This document shows positions 1-15,000 of a stretch of 64,000 nucleotides of DNA, piece by piece. How positions within the stretch are numbered: the stretch's first letter is position 1; the number at the start of each line of letters is the position of its first letter. The stretch covers positions 2,660,972 to 2,724,971 of the forward strand of contig NZ_AP023032.1 in the NCBI RefSeq assembly GCF_019670105.1. The letters run 5' to 3'. A program made the position numbers and the translations under genes. The stretch comes from Agarivorans albus (GTDB lineage Bacteria > Pseudomonadota > Gammaproteobacteria > Enterobacterales > Celerinatantimonadaceae). The notes under the pieces were generated by a model that did not search any database, had not been told where the DNA came from, and saw only the letters and a list, made by a program, of their open reading frames with translations.

Positions 1-3000
1 GTCATACAAACGGATTTCTGCAAAGCGGAAACTGTCTAATTCGTCTCCTGAAGTTTGGTACTTAACCGGAACCATTGAACCACTAGCAAAAGAACTCGCA
101 GCGATTGGAGACAAGATGTTAACAGACAAACCATCAGGCTGATTTTCGACTATAGGATGTTGCGATTCAAGCTGGTTCTGCCCATCAACCGTTAGTTTGA
201 AGCCAGCGTCATCTTGGCTGGCAATTTCCGCCCACCCAACAAACTGGGATTCATTAATTGGAGCAAGGCTTATTGGATAGCTGCCAAGCACACCATCTGC
301 AGTTGATGCGCGAGATGGAATACTTAACGAAGTTACCACGGGCACAGTTGCACCTTGCGCTAGACTTTGTAGCTCTGGAGGAGATTGGCTTTCCACATCG
401 CTATAACGTTCACTCACCAAATCCACAACTTGCTCTGTAAGGCCTAAATGTGACTGAGTGATTAAGGTGACTGAGTTTCCATTTAAAGCATTGCGTGGAA
501 TGCGCCAGCGATAAGCTCCCTGAGATTGTAAATTAACCACAGCATCGGCAACGAATCGTTGGCCACTGAATACAGCAGCACTCACTTGGCCAAATGGCTT
601 TTGCGCTAGCTCTAGTTGTAATTCAACCGTATGAGCTTGCTCGGTAATAGAAATAGCTGAATTAAGCTCGGCGTTGGCTACATGAATTTGACGAGCGAAC
701 ACAGTAGGCAGTTCACCCACTTTTCCAAGCATATACATTTTTTGAGGAACAACCGTTAAACGTTCTGCCGATTTAGCTAAGTACCCCACAGGTTCCTGCT
801 TGTTAACCGCCAACCAACGTGACTGGCCATCGTTGAGCTTAATCCAACGGATTTCTCCATCTAATACTACATCTTCAATCTCACCAGCGACAACTAGAGA
901 GTCTGTTGTTATTAGGTGGCCATCGGGTAACAGTTGATAGTTATTAAGCTGGTTATTATGCCAAGTAGTAATGGCTCCTTGGTTAACGACAAAATTAGAT
1001 GCTTCATTGGCAAGGGCAATTGAATGTTCTAATGCAACAGCTGGAATAAGAGCGGTATTTACAACTAAGCGGCGTAAACCAGTAGTCGATAAAACCAACA
1101 AACTTCGACCATCTGCTTTGGCTGAAAGAATGCTTTCGCCAGAAACCGTATGAGCTGCGACCCCTACCAACGCATCACCTGCATCGATGTATGCTACAAT
1201 TGCTTTGCCTTGCTTAAACCACAATAGGTCCTCAGCTACATCCAGTAAATCGCCATCTACCGAAGCAGTAAGCGAAGGCTGGCTCACAATACCAGTCCGT
1301 TCAATTGGATATCTAGAAACACTTCGTTGAGCGTCTATACGAGACACCACGTATACGCCATGCACACCCACTTTGATCGACTCTAATATACCTACATCAG
1401 ACTCAATAACCGTGTTTGAACCATTACTTATACGATAACCTCCAGAACGGTTAGCATAACCGACCAAAAGTTCGTTATCACCATCTAGCCCTGCTAACAC
1501 AACCATATCAATCACAGACTCTGCTGTTGATTCTACAGTAGCTTTAACGGCCCACTCACCAGCCTCAAAATAAGGGATCTTCTCTACGGTTTGTGAATAG
1601 CGTTTCTCATGACCGGAACGGTCTCGCAGCACAGAACTAACGCCTACATATTCACCTATATTGGATACATCCACATATTGTGGATACCCAACTTCCAGAG
1701 TCTGCACAAGCTGGCTATCAATGGGATCTTGGACTTCTACAGCAGATAAGGGAGAGTAATCCACCATATCCACAGGCTGCTTCGCTTCAACTTTGATTTG
1801 TGTGCCGGTTAACACATGTTGCAGCGGCATAAGATCTACAGGCATATCTTCGTCAATGCCATCATCGTTAGCCACGTTAAGAAAGGTGAAGCCTTTTAGA
1901 TTAGCTTTCTGAATGCGAACTAAAACTACTACATTTTCATCAATATCTGGCATTTTTAAGGTGACAAATTGTCGTTCACCATCCGTTTCTAACCTGCTGA
2001 CTTGAGTTATCGCGGTATCTGATTCTACTCCGCCAATATCAAAGAAGATTTCAGCGTCAAGTACATTTCTTAATACTATTTCGAAGGTCACAGGCTCGCT
2101 TTCTCGGAACGTAGAACCATTCTCAGGAGACAAAAATGCAACTTTGGGTGCCCCAGCTTCCGCGTCATAGGGGTATAGTTTCACGCTAGCAATATCACTA
2201 ACATTTCCATTAGGATCATAAGCTCTTGCGTCTAACAAAATACCCTTATCTAGATCTTCTGAATTAGGCACCACACTATATTTCGTAGGATCTGTTAACT
2301 GCTGCCAAGCTCCAGAATTTTGCCTTACTTCTACTTTTTCTATTCCGTATTTATCGAACGATTTAATGATAACATCGGTACGTTCATCAAGAGCGATAAA
2401 CTCGCCATCACCTGGCGATACAATTTCGATGGTTGGCGCGGTGCGATCTAAGTACAAGGTGTAAGCTTGGTCAAAAACCTTACTAGCTCCAAAACCGTAG
2501 ATAACATTTAAGCGCGCTCTTAACTCTACTGGGGTAACAGGTGATGAGTCGGGCAACAAATCCTTAATTTTAGGGTTTAAGAATGAACCTTTAACTAAAC
2601 CAGTAGCAGCAGAGTATGAGCCGTAAACATTAACTGGAGCACCATCTCTAATTTTGTCTACGCTCATGGTCGTGTCATTCACCATATCGATATCGCCAAA
2701 CAAATCGAAATAAAGTTCTGAACGAACCGACTCTTCAGGCTCTTCTGGATTAGTATGGAACGACTGTAACTCTATAAGAGGGTCGCGCAACGATGCCCTA
2801 AAACTCTGTTGGCTAGGATTTCCAGCAGAATCACGGGCCGACAAGCGCAACTCTAAATACTCAAACTCTTCTTTTATTTCTGCGCTTATTTGCTCAGCGG
2901 CTGACATCCAGCTACTCGAAGGAGCTCCAAAGGCAGTGGACAAGCGATAAGTATAAGCAATTGTGTCGCCGTAGTTATCAATAGCACTTACCTCAAAAAA

Positions 3001-6000
3001 CTCTTCTCGACCTCTGGTTAAGAGCATATCTAAATCAACTAATCGTCCATCTGAAACACGCTGAATACGTAAATCTCTCGGTGCAAGAGTATCTTTAGCA
3101 ATAAAGCGATCGCTATAATCACCGCCTTCAACGCTATTCCCAGCCAAATCCTTAAGGCCAAAAACGTTAATCGAATACTCAGCATTATGCTCTACGGTGC
3201 CAGATTTTATCCGTAATTGAATAACGCTTGGGTTAAGCGGAATTAGCTCAAAGCGATCTGATATATCAATACTTTCGCGTTCGCTGTAATCTTTAAAATG
3301 CTTAATCACGGAGAAACCACTAGCACTTGTTGCTTCGTTAAATAGCAAAGTAAGCGGCTGGTTGTAACCTAAAGAATCGGAACCAACAAGTTGAGGGGAC
3401 GTATCATCAATGACAGTGAGCCACATGGACTCTTCTGCATAAACAACTTCGTTGGTGCTGCTACGTTTAACTACTACTTGATATTGGGTACCTGATTGGG
3501 CGGCAGGCGAGCTTGAGATAACAAGTGTATCGTTATCCAATTGGTACTCTACTGGCTGCAAATCGCCAATATCCCAACCACTCCCAACGGGCAGTAAAAA
3601 TACCTCTAGTTTGCCTTCTAACCCTAAGCCTGAAAGAACTATTTGGTCATCACCAGAATCACTCAAAACATCTGGCCGTCCAGTACTATTGTTCGAAGTA
3701 ACACTAGTTAGCTCTATAGCTTGGCTAGTTAATACCGCTGCAGGTAAAGTAACTTGGTTTTCGCCATTGGCAAAACTAGCTGTCACGGAATATATACCGG
3801 GTTGAGAAATAGCTAAAGAGAAACTGATTTCCGTAGCTGATTGATTAACACTAAATTGCGCATCGCTTAAACTATAATTAGCAATGTTTAGCTCTACTAC
3901 TTCATTCAAACGTTCGCCATACAAGGTATACAGCGTGTTTCTTCCAGTAATAGAACCACTTGGAACAACATGAGTTATACGCGGCTCAGAATGAGTAAAG
4001 GCGGGTTTGGTAACCAACTTCCAAGGTAAATCAACATTGACTAATGCACCGTTAACTGACTGATATGGTTGGTTAAACAGACCTACATTATAAACGTCCC
4101 CTAAAGTATATTGCTCACCAAATGCTTGAAAACGTAATTCTTTACCTACCAATACTGTGCCGCCATCAATCAGCAGATTGCTGCCTTGAGAAGCAATATC
4201 AATGAGTACTGATAACCAATCATCACCTTCACCGGCAATCAATCCAGACACTAATTGGTTCGCATGACTCAATTGATAGGGACGAACACCCCATAAGTTG
4301 TTAAGTGGTAAAGCTAGACTCCAGTATTGTCCATCACCTACCCACTCTAATACATTGCCTTGAATCCCCCATTGTTTGGTATTTATTACATTGTCAATTT
4401 CGACGATTTTAGTCAGCGTTAATCCTGACAACTGATTATCTAAATCATAAACAACAACCCTTTCTGGAGAGGCAGATTTTGCAATCAGCAACTCCCCTGA
4501 CAAACGAACCTGCTGCTGACTCATCAGCACTTTGCCCAATGATGATACTGAGCCATTCACTTCGACCAATTCTAACTCACTATTTGAGCGAATGAGGAGG
4601 CGCTGTTGGTCCATCACCAATTGTGTTGGTGCAATTACAGAGTGGTTAAATGACTCAGTTTCATTGATAGCTTCGATGGCACGAAAATCTAATTGACCGG
4701 AATAAAGTAGATAGATGCCATTTTGATTAGCCCGTGCATCAATAGCTGCATCCCAGAATATTTGGTTAACAACATCGCCGTATATTGGAGATACGACAGC
4801 TCCAGAATTACCAAAGCCAAACCACACATCACGCCATAGTCCAATTTGATCAAACACTTGGTTTTCGTTATTTGCATAGTGTGATACGAGTTTCGGAGAG
4901 TAAGGGTTAGATAACTCTAATACATCAACTTGTGGCGAACTGTCACCATAAGCAATAGCTATGTAGCCATTCGCTATAGCAACATGCTTAATGCTATCGT
5001 TCACCGAGCCTTTAGCTAGCAATTGAGGAGTGTCAGATTCAAGAGTGCTCCATAACTTCCATTCACGATGTTGGTAGCTAAGCAGTAAATGCTGATGGCG
5101 TTCAAACCCATTTACTTCTGCTAATCTCGATTCACCCTGTAGAACAACATTAAAGTCTGTATTGCTAACGCCATCAAGATCAAAGCCTTGATTACTCAAT
5201 TCAAGGTTTAGTTCACCAAGAGTATAATCAGGCTGCAGGAACAAAAGAGTATTAGGATCAAACAGCTGAACTTGTTCAGCTAACTGTCCGTTCACCTTTA
5301 ATACGGTGTCGCTACTAAAGCCTCTACCAACAATTGCCAACCAATTATTATCACCATATATCAAACGATGTTGATTAACATTAACGCCACCATTTTCCCA
5401 AATGCCAAGCGCGTCGATGACCGGATCCGCAATATATGTAAATGCTCCATTTAAACTACTGGTGAACGACTCGTTCAGTATTGTTATTCCAACACTAATA
5501 TTATCGTTTGGCGATTTATTAAGCCCAGGTACTAACACCTGTAGTTCACTACTATTCACCCAAGTAACATTAGCTGGGTCAATCAACTCGCCCGCAATTT
5601 TTATGCGAGATAAGTCATTAAAGTTTTCGCCAACGACGGTAATGACATCGCCCCCCCTCCATGAGCCAAATGCAGGCCTAACGTCAAGCAATTCTGGCTG
5701 CTTACCGCTAGCGGCAACAAATCTGAAGCGATAGTCATTGACCAGCTGTTGCCCATGAATATCTCGAATAGCCCCTGACACAACTACTTGATAACGTTTG
5801 TCCGCTAATAACTCTTGGTGCGGAGTAAAGCGCAAGCGAGACCCATCTGCAAAAACTTCATGCGATATGTCTCCAGCGACTTTAGATCCATCAACATATA
5901 GCTCAACCAAACTGTCACTAAATTGACTTAATAAATCACGGTCTAAGATTCGGTTAAACTGAAGGTCAATAGGGGCTGTATTTGGCCATACCATTTCTGC

Positions 6001-9000
6001 TGCAGGAACATGCTGGGTAATTTGCAGTAAGTCATTTTCTATAGTACTTAGTCTTCCCCCCAAGTGATTTACTTGAGTGGGTTCAGCTATAGGATTTTCA
6101 GCTGGTTCACCATTTAAATATGGGAAAGCAGAACCAGCATAAACTGCCCGATGTTGAACACTTATAGCAGTGGTATCACCTAGTACCGAGAAATAATGGC
6201 GTAATGGTAAAGCTTCAGAATACTGACCACTCAACCACGGAGAGATATCGTATAATTGAATATCTCCTTGTCCCGCTGCCACATATAAGGTTTGGCCTTG
6301 CAAGGAAATTTGCCCAGCATTTACGGTACCGTTTCGAACTAAATAGGCAAGATTTACACTATCTACTGCGGTAGTACCTTCTACTCGGTTACGATCAAAC
6401 GCAACAACCGACGCGCCTTTACCAGAACTCACCAATATCAGGTTGCCATGAACCACTATATCTTCGGGTCTAAATCTGGTTTCGCTTAAATCAGTAGTAT
6501 TAAATTGAGAAACCAATTGGTATTGGCCGCTGGCCAATTCAAGTTCAATAACTTTTCTAGAATCAGTCATCGCGATCCACAAACTGTTATCATACTTTGC
6601 CAACTGGTATGGCGTGCCGCTTAGCACCGTTCTATCAATCAGTGCTATCGACCATAATGTTCTGTTGTTCTCGCGCCTAAATACTTCAACACCACCGCTA
6701 TGCGATACGTATATAAGTTTTTCATCGGTAAGAATATCGCGCACGTTGCCGCTCAATTCATAGCGGTTTAGCAAAATAGGGTCGGTCGCTAAAGTCACAT
6801 CAAAGTGATACATCTCGCGGCCACCGGCGATAAACAGATCGTTTTTACTCAAGGCGATAGTTTCAAAGCCTTTTGACCCTAAACCACCATCAACGTCAAA
6901 CACATAAGGCTTGACTAAATCGCTAAAGCTTTTTTCTACGATCACTGGTTTAACCGGATCAGACACATCCGCAACAACTAATCTAGCCACATTAGTGCGT
7001 AATTTCTTGCTCAATCGGCCAGAAAAATCATATACATCGTATTCTCCGCCGGTTATGGCATAAAGCACTTGATTAGCCATAACAATACCAGATACTGGGC
7101 TCGGTTTATCACTAGACAAGTCCACCGAGCCAGTCGATATTCCCGTGTAGAAATACGGTTGCGAAGCCTGAGCTACGTCATCTGGAAATTGAATGTTAGC
7201 GGCAGTAACATCACTATATCCAAAGTCACCAGCGGGTACTTGCACCGACATACGATGACTATTAGCAACGGTGATATTAGCGGCTGGTACACCAGAAAAC
7301 CAAACCTGAGTAGACGAACCAAAACCAGAACCGTAAAGATCAACATAATTCCCGCCTTGAGGTCGTCCTTGCAAAGGATTGAGGTCTTGAATATCAATCT
7401 TTGGCATTACTACCACAGCGCCATTTAAGGTATCTGCAACACCATTGCGGATAATAGATACAGGTAAGGCTACTGTGCTACTGCCCAAAAATAAATTGGG
7501 TAATTCAAGCTCCAAGCTAGTTTGGTCAACAAAAGAGATAGCATCGTTTGAAACCACCACGTCACCAATCACTACCGATATTACGTTAGAGTCCTCACCA
7601 AAATAGTTGCCCTCTAAACGTAATTGCTCGCCAGCTTCACCGTGAATATAGTGACCAAATTCCTTACCATCCTTGATTCTAACCACTCGTTCCAAGACTG
7701 GTTTTAGCGGTACCAACTGATATTGTAAACTCACCGGATAAGAAAGCGTTGAACCGTATAAGTTTAGTAACTGATTATTAAGCTTAATTTCAACTACGCC
7801 ACTACTTTTATCAGCGGTGTCAATATCTGAAATTTGAACCAAGCCACCACTCACTCGATTAGCGGCGACTATTTGATACTGGTCTTTGCCAAGAATGTTG
7901 CCATCAAGGCTAATGCTAACGGCTTGATCTATATTCGAAGAGTCGGTATTTATCAATTGATTGAAATAAATGTCTATCGATTCTTGGCTACCTAACGTGG
8001 CGCCCTCTTTCGGTGATACTTCGCTGATCACAAAATTAGGGTTGGGTAATTCACCTACCCCAGGTTGATTACCTACCAAGGTTTGCCCATCATTAACAGC
8101 AATAGCCCCGCCCTTAGAATCACTTGGATACCAAGCATTGGCTTCCCAGAGGTTGTTTGAGTTAACCGCATAAACGCCTACTAGCGAATCGGTTGCTACG
8201 ATTAATTGACCATATTGCAGGCTAAAACTAGCGTTAAGATTATTAAGTGACAGCCCTTCTAAGCCTTGTGATTTGAACAAGCCTCTTTCGAGATCAGTGA
8301 ACACCACCAAAAATAACTGACCATCTCGTTTCAGTAATATATGTAGCAAGCCCTTATGCCACTTAACATCTACAGGCTGCCCTTGTAACTCGCCTTCAGC
8401 AAACACGAGATTAGAAAGGCCTAATGGGGGATCTAGTCGAGGATGATTTAAGTCGAAAAATCGAACAAAACCCTTACCAAAGGGATCGGCGACTGACAGA
8501 GCCACTACCTGACTGTTTCTATTGTAATCAACTCCAGTAGCAGTAAAGCCCGGCACAGGATAACTTTCAATCAACAGTGGATTAGTTGGTTCAGTCACAT
8601 CTACAACTTGTAAACCATCACTATCACTAGCAAGAAATACTAGATTATCTACAACAACTAAGCTATTCACCGCCTGTTCAGTACGTAGTTGAGATAAACG
8701 TAAGGGACGTGATGGCAGAGTAATGTCATAAATCTCTAAGCCATGTTCCATCAGTGTTGAATTACTCTGGCTAGGCTTGGCACCAGCAGAAATACCCACA
8801 AACAATAAATTGTTATGCTCCTGTAATGAGCTAATTTGATGTGGAGGAACATTAGGTAAATCAAACAAGTCGGAAGAACGCTCTACGTAAGCCAAAGTAC
8901 CAATAAAGCTCAACTCGTCATTTAGCGATAAATATACCTTATAGACGCCACCATTTAACACTCCAGGAGAGCGGAACTGAAAGACACTCAAAGACACCAC

Positions 9001-12000
9001 ATCATCTTCTAAGTCGGTGATTAAACCACCCTCAACGGTATATTCGGTGTGGTATAACTTCCCATCAGGGCCTTCCAATACTATCCGCGTTCCTGGCAAT
9101 ATAGCATCAGCCGAAGCGGTCACCTTGATAAGATCTCCACCAACAAGATCTATTGCTTGGGGCGAAATATCGTATTGGAGGTCTTCGCTAGGTTCCGCAG
9201 TAACAATGGCCCCTAAATACTGGGCTGATTGGCTACCATTAACTACTTTCACATGGTGTTGACCAATACTTAAAGGCAACATACTTAGCGCATTTTCTGG
9301 AATATCTAGACGGTTTTCACTAAGCCAAACATAAGGAACTTCATACATATCAACAAAGACTCTAAGTTTGTCGCTAGCAGAAAAGTCCTGACCGTTAATA
9401 CTGATAGTAGACTGGGAATATTGACGGTAAGCACCATTGTCAACCGAGTGAATAACAGGTGTTAACTCGTCTTCAGCAGCGGTTGAAAAATCAACGCTAT
9501 ACGCTAGCCATTGGCCAGAGCCTCGCAATGAGCGGACATTGTTAACCACCAACTGGTATTGAGTTAGCGGTTTACGGCTAAACTGAATATTAAACGCAAA
9601 ACTTGCGTCTCCTTGTAAATCCAGAGGCTCTATAGTAACAGCAATAGGTAAACTAGTTTCAGTTTCACTAAGCTCTACACCAGCTATCACAGACGCTAAG
9701 GTTACAGCTTCGCTAAAACGCAGCGTAATAGTCTGATTGCTTGCAAGAATAGTTGCAGGTTCCAAAGTAGACTCGGCTACAAACACCTGATGAAGATCAA
9801 AGCTCTTCAATCCACCATCACCGGAAGCAGTAATTAAACGACCATTGTAGTAGTCTACATTTAACACTGGTTCGTTATTACCCGCCGACACAATAGTCGG
9901 CGACATAGGCTCAGTAATGTCAACCACCACCAATCCTGTCGTTGTCGCTACCGCCAATAAGTTAGCCAATCGAGTTAAACCAACTGCGTTACTGCCTTGA
10001 GCTTGTAATGAAATATCAAGCGGCAAGCGTAAACGCTGTTCTGGACGTTCTTGGTGGAAAATTTCAATCCCTAAATTGCCTAAGGCTACAAAGACATAGT
10101 CACCATAAAACTCAAGATCAAATACCGTGTTGTCAAATAACCAATCACGACTTAAATAAGGGTCAAATAAGTTAACCGCATTTATTTCGTCCGCTTGGCC
10201 ATTACCTCGTTCCTTAGCCGTATCCAATGCTTGAATACCACATGGTTTCCAAACCGCAGAAGCTCCGGAGCTCTGGCCGTACAACCAGTCCTTTTGATAA
10301 TAAAGTGAACCGGCTTTCCTTAAATTAATACCAGGAGAAACATCTACAGGGTCATTTATAGCTGTAAAATTAGCCGCCAAAACAGCTCCCGCATTAACCT
10401 GACCACTTAAGTAATTACAAGGTTCTGGGGCTATTTCAGGAATAAACTCATTATAAGTAGCTGAAAATAATGCGTTACCAGACTGGAACAAACCACTAAC
10501 TAATTTACTTTCATTTGCGTATAGGTTGCCTTGGCTTTGCAGGCTGTTTTGGTCATTAAGGTTTAGCCAGTTTACACCTGCTGCACCGTTGGCTGTAAAC
10601 ACTAAGTCCTGTCCAGCTACGCGAGATGCTTGTACCGAAATAGAATCTGCCGATAAAGGCAACTTATGCCCCTTATTTCGTTCCAAAGTGCGTAATTCAG
10701 CTTCACTAAGACGAGAAAGGTCATAACTTGCATCATTGATGTTGAAAGCTTTTGTTTGTAGCTGAGTAGATGTGATAGCCCTGTCAAGATGTCGCTGTTG
10801 GATAGCTCCATTACCTATAGAAAATGCACCTCCAGCTAGCTCCGGTTGATTAGCATTTTGAATATCAAAACTATTCGCCAACCAAGATGAAGAAAGCAGA
10901 TGCCCTTCAATCTCAGTCATAGATTTGTGGCTTGTATAGTAACCAGAAGCCGTAATTGCCATCCCTGTAGCATGGTCAATCAACAGATCTACAGGTTTAA
11001 CCTTATCTGAGAATGTTTCACCAAGTAAGGCTAAACCATAGCCAAAACCTTGTTCTGCATTTAGAACAGCTTGATTTCCATAGCGATCTTTAACAATAAG
11101 TTCAGATTTACCGCTCACTCCACGCGGGGTTGTAAGCATTAGAGTATCGCTAGATAATACCTCCACATCTCGCGCTGTGGCGCCACCAATACTAACCACA
11201 ATACTTTCGCTAACCGAGGTACCAGGTTCAAAACCACTACCTTTTAAGGTGACTCTGGTACCGCCACTTAACGGCCCCCAAGCTGGGGTCATGTAATCAA
11301 GAGACAGCACTTGATCAACGACTAAAGCTCCTGCTTGATTAGCTTTGCGCGTTATTCCATCTTTTTCCAATGAAACAAATAAATCGTAAATTCCCGCTTG
11401 TTCAAAGCCATCACTGGTAGCATGAATAATGCTAACCAATGAATTTGCATCACTGCGTTGTACATCGGTAATGGTTAATGCCTTACCACCAATATAAACG
11501 CCTAAACCATCGGTAGATAATGGTATACCTTTGACAGAAATGGTTAACGCGACAGGAGTGCCTGCTGATATGTGATTGGGAACAACAGCATACAACTCTA
11601 TAGGGTCAACCGTAGATTGAGAAATAAGCAGTTGGCGACTAATAGATTGTTTTAACTCATAAAGCGTAATACTACTTGTTACGCCACCCACTATAATCGG
11701 TTTCGCTGCTGTCAATCCTTTAAGCACCGACAGAGTTATTACATCTCCAGTGTTCAATTGTTCAGGAGACGTTAATTGAATAAGTGCATCATTGTTCACA
11801 ATATCGATATCAAAAGGAACGGGCTTATCCTGACTATCTACTAGTCTAAAGTACTGCTGATTATTGTCGGTTAAATCTATCGCCTTATTAAAGCGTAATC
11901 TGATGTTTGCTTCTGCAACTGAGCTTAATTCAACAACGCCTGAAGACGGATCGATGCTGTTCAGTTTCAAAACCACGTCAGGAGCAGCTTCTATCCAGCC

Positions 12001-15000
12001 ATTGCCAGCACTAATCACCGAGTATGGTGTAGTGACCAAAGTTCTAGCATCACCTGAGTTGGCAAAGCTATTAATCACAATAGGGCTAATTGGGTTGGTC
12101 ACATCAACGACAACTACCCCGCTGTCTTCAGTTACCGCATAAACAAAATCACCAGACATCGAAATATCATATACATGCCCTACATTACTGACGCGACTTA
12201 CTACCTGGGGATTAGCCAAATCGCTAATATCAATAACTACCATGCCTGAGTCACCGGCAGCCAAGTAAGCGTGGCTATTTTGAATAAATACCCGAGAAGC
12301 AGGGATATCTAAACTAGATAAAACCTTAGTCCCTTGCAGGCTATTATTTTCCAGTAAGTAAAACCCACCCAGCTCACTGAATTCAGGACTCATTAGGCGT
12401 TGTTGATCAAAGTCATAATTGCCAGCAACCACGCTATAGACTGTTCCGCGTTGATCGGCCTTAACTGTAGCAACATCCAAAGCAGGCAATTTATGTGGTA
12501 AAGAGATTGTATCTACCAAATAGGCTTTGGTATCCAAACTTACATCAATCTGACCCACACCGCGCTCCGCCAAGGCCAGCATCAGAGCTTTATCTTGAAG
12601 CTTAATACCTCTAGCGAACGCTGCGTTTAATGGCAAAGAGCGAATAATAACAGAATCAGATAAGTTATCGTTGTTAACACCGATAACAAACAGTCTGGCA
12701 CTACTAGGCTGAGAGCTGCTAAATTTAGCCGCACTCACGTAAATTCGTTTGCTGTTTCGGCTAAACGATGCAGTAACACCCAGTGCGCGATAACCCGTTG
12801 GTAAGGCAATTCGACCGACAACGCGATCATCTAGCAGATCTTGATTTTTATCTATGCGCTGTAATAGTTCGTCTGGGTTAGCAATGTCATCTACATCAGA
12901 AATGTAAGTCGACGCATCTATGTTAGTAATTAATACCCCATCGCGTCCGGCTGCAGCAATAACATAAGTATTGCTTGGGTCCATCACCATCTGATAAATC
13001 CGAGCGGCTTGTTGCCCGTCTTTGCCAGTCTCAATACGCATATTATTGGCTTGTTGATATTCAAAAGCTGCAGCTAGTGTAACCGTTTGTTGATCGGTAT
13101 TAACTATCACTACATCGCTACTGCCTAACTGCCCTGGCGGAGTAACTAATTCAATAAGCTCTGGACTCAGTACCTTCAGGTTGTCGACTTCAACCCCGCC
13201 AATCCAAACTCGAGTATCCCCTGCGCTAACAAAACCGCTACCACTTAATACTACCGAAGTGCCACCGTTTACACTGCCAATTGTTGGCGAAATAGTATTT
13301 AAGTTTAACGGTTCTACATAACGTACCGCGCCTAACCATTTGTCTTTTCTGCCATCAGCCACTTCAACTTCTAAAGAGGCAACCCCAGCTGCATGCGGAG
13401 GTGCAGTGATGGTATAAGATGATACGAGACCATCGGTGTTAAGCAGTTCAACACCCGCTATTTCTTCACCAATACGAACAATAGGATCATTGGCAAACAT
13501 AGCCTTAAGAACAAACTGGCCACCAGCTGTTGCAATAACAGCCTGTTCTACCTCAACTATTCTCGGAGCATCACCATACACATTGGCCGTTGCAAACCGC
13601 AGTTCATAGTTTACCAAGCCTGCACTTCTACGGCTTCCAAGTTCAGATTCGATCACCACTTTATAAGTAGAATCAGCGTCAAAATCTTCTATAGGTTTAA
13701 TCAGTAGACGCGTACTTAACAATGGGTCTAGTTGCGCATCAAACGTCAACTCCAAGCCATTCGTACTGCCATCATCTTTACTTAAGTGAAGGTAGCGAGC
13801 TAAATACGCACCTGCGTCTTGGTTAGCAGGGATACTCAAGCCATGATTAAAGTCAATAACAATAGTGCTATCAACAGCAACATGAGTAGCGTTTTGCTCG
13901 GGGGAATGCTTAACGATATCGCTAACATAAGTATCGGTAAACTGTAGGCGAGAAATGTAACCTAAGTTACAACTACCCTCTCCAGTTTGCGTTTCTTCTA
14001 CATAAGCAGCTAAGGCCACACCGTCATTCGTAAGGTGTTCTACAGCATTGGGAAGGTCATTCACCCCGCTATAGTTGCCTTCTACCCGGCAAGTATTTAA
14101 ATCAGAGGCTAAATGCAGAGCATCCAATACAGAAACATTATCAACGCGACTCGTATCTAAAAGATCAAATTCATAACTTCTTAGAGTTTTGCCATTACTT
14201 CTCAACTGGCTAACCGAGGTATAAGTGCTACTCATACCATCAAGATGAGTTTTTAAAGGAAAACCGTTGTCTTGATAATGCCCTAAATGGTTTAAGGAGT
14301 TATTACTTTGAAGCCCAACAATGCCAACACCAGAGCCAGCAACTGCAAGTCGATTGTTATCGCCCTGAGAAGATACTTTTAGAGAATTTTCTCCATCTAG
14401 TAACCTTACAGCTACTTGTGGAGCGGAAGGTCGAGACAGGTCATAGTCAACGAGGTACGATTTCCCACCAAACGAAGAATTAACCAGCAACTTTTCGCCA
14501 ACAATAGCAAAATCTTGAATGTTTAATGGTCGAACAACCCCACCTATGCTAGCGGTCGTTATACGCTGTAATAAACTTGGTCTTACAGGGTCAGCTAAAC
14601 TAAATAGCGTAATCTCGCTATTGTCTACCTGCCCTATTAACAATTTATCGACTACCTGCATCTTTGTAGGTGCATTGGCACTTGGTATAGGTAAAGCAAA
14701 CAGTATGTCTCGGTTTTTACTGCCTTGACCTAACTCTTCCGGTAGTCGAGTTTCTCGGTCATAGACCAAAATCCAATTTCGACTTTTATAAGGTGTATTT
14801 ATTAGTGGTATATCGAAGCCATTGGCAGACACATAAAGTTGAGTATCCGATAACACCATCGTTCTAGGCCACACATCTTTAGGCAAGTCGTAATAACCTA
14901 AACCATGCATTGGTGCCGCATTTTCTAGTTCATCTAAGTCATAGTGAACCAATGATAACCAAGCAGGTGAAACCAACTGATTAAACTCATTAGTATTAAC

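Noticed and set aside
5402-5734. Plus-strand open frame of 110 codons
   Set aside because: It is a shadow of the giant minus-strand gene, which translates here into a clear TIG/Big_5-like region; it has no ribosome site or domain.
7069-7428. Plus-strand open frame of 119 codons
   Set aside because: Antisense shadow inside the giant gene with no recognisable features.
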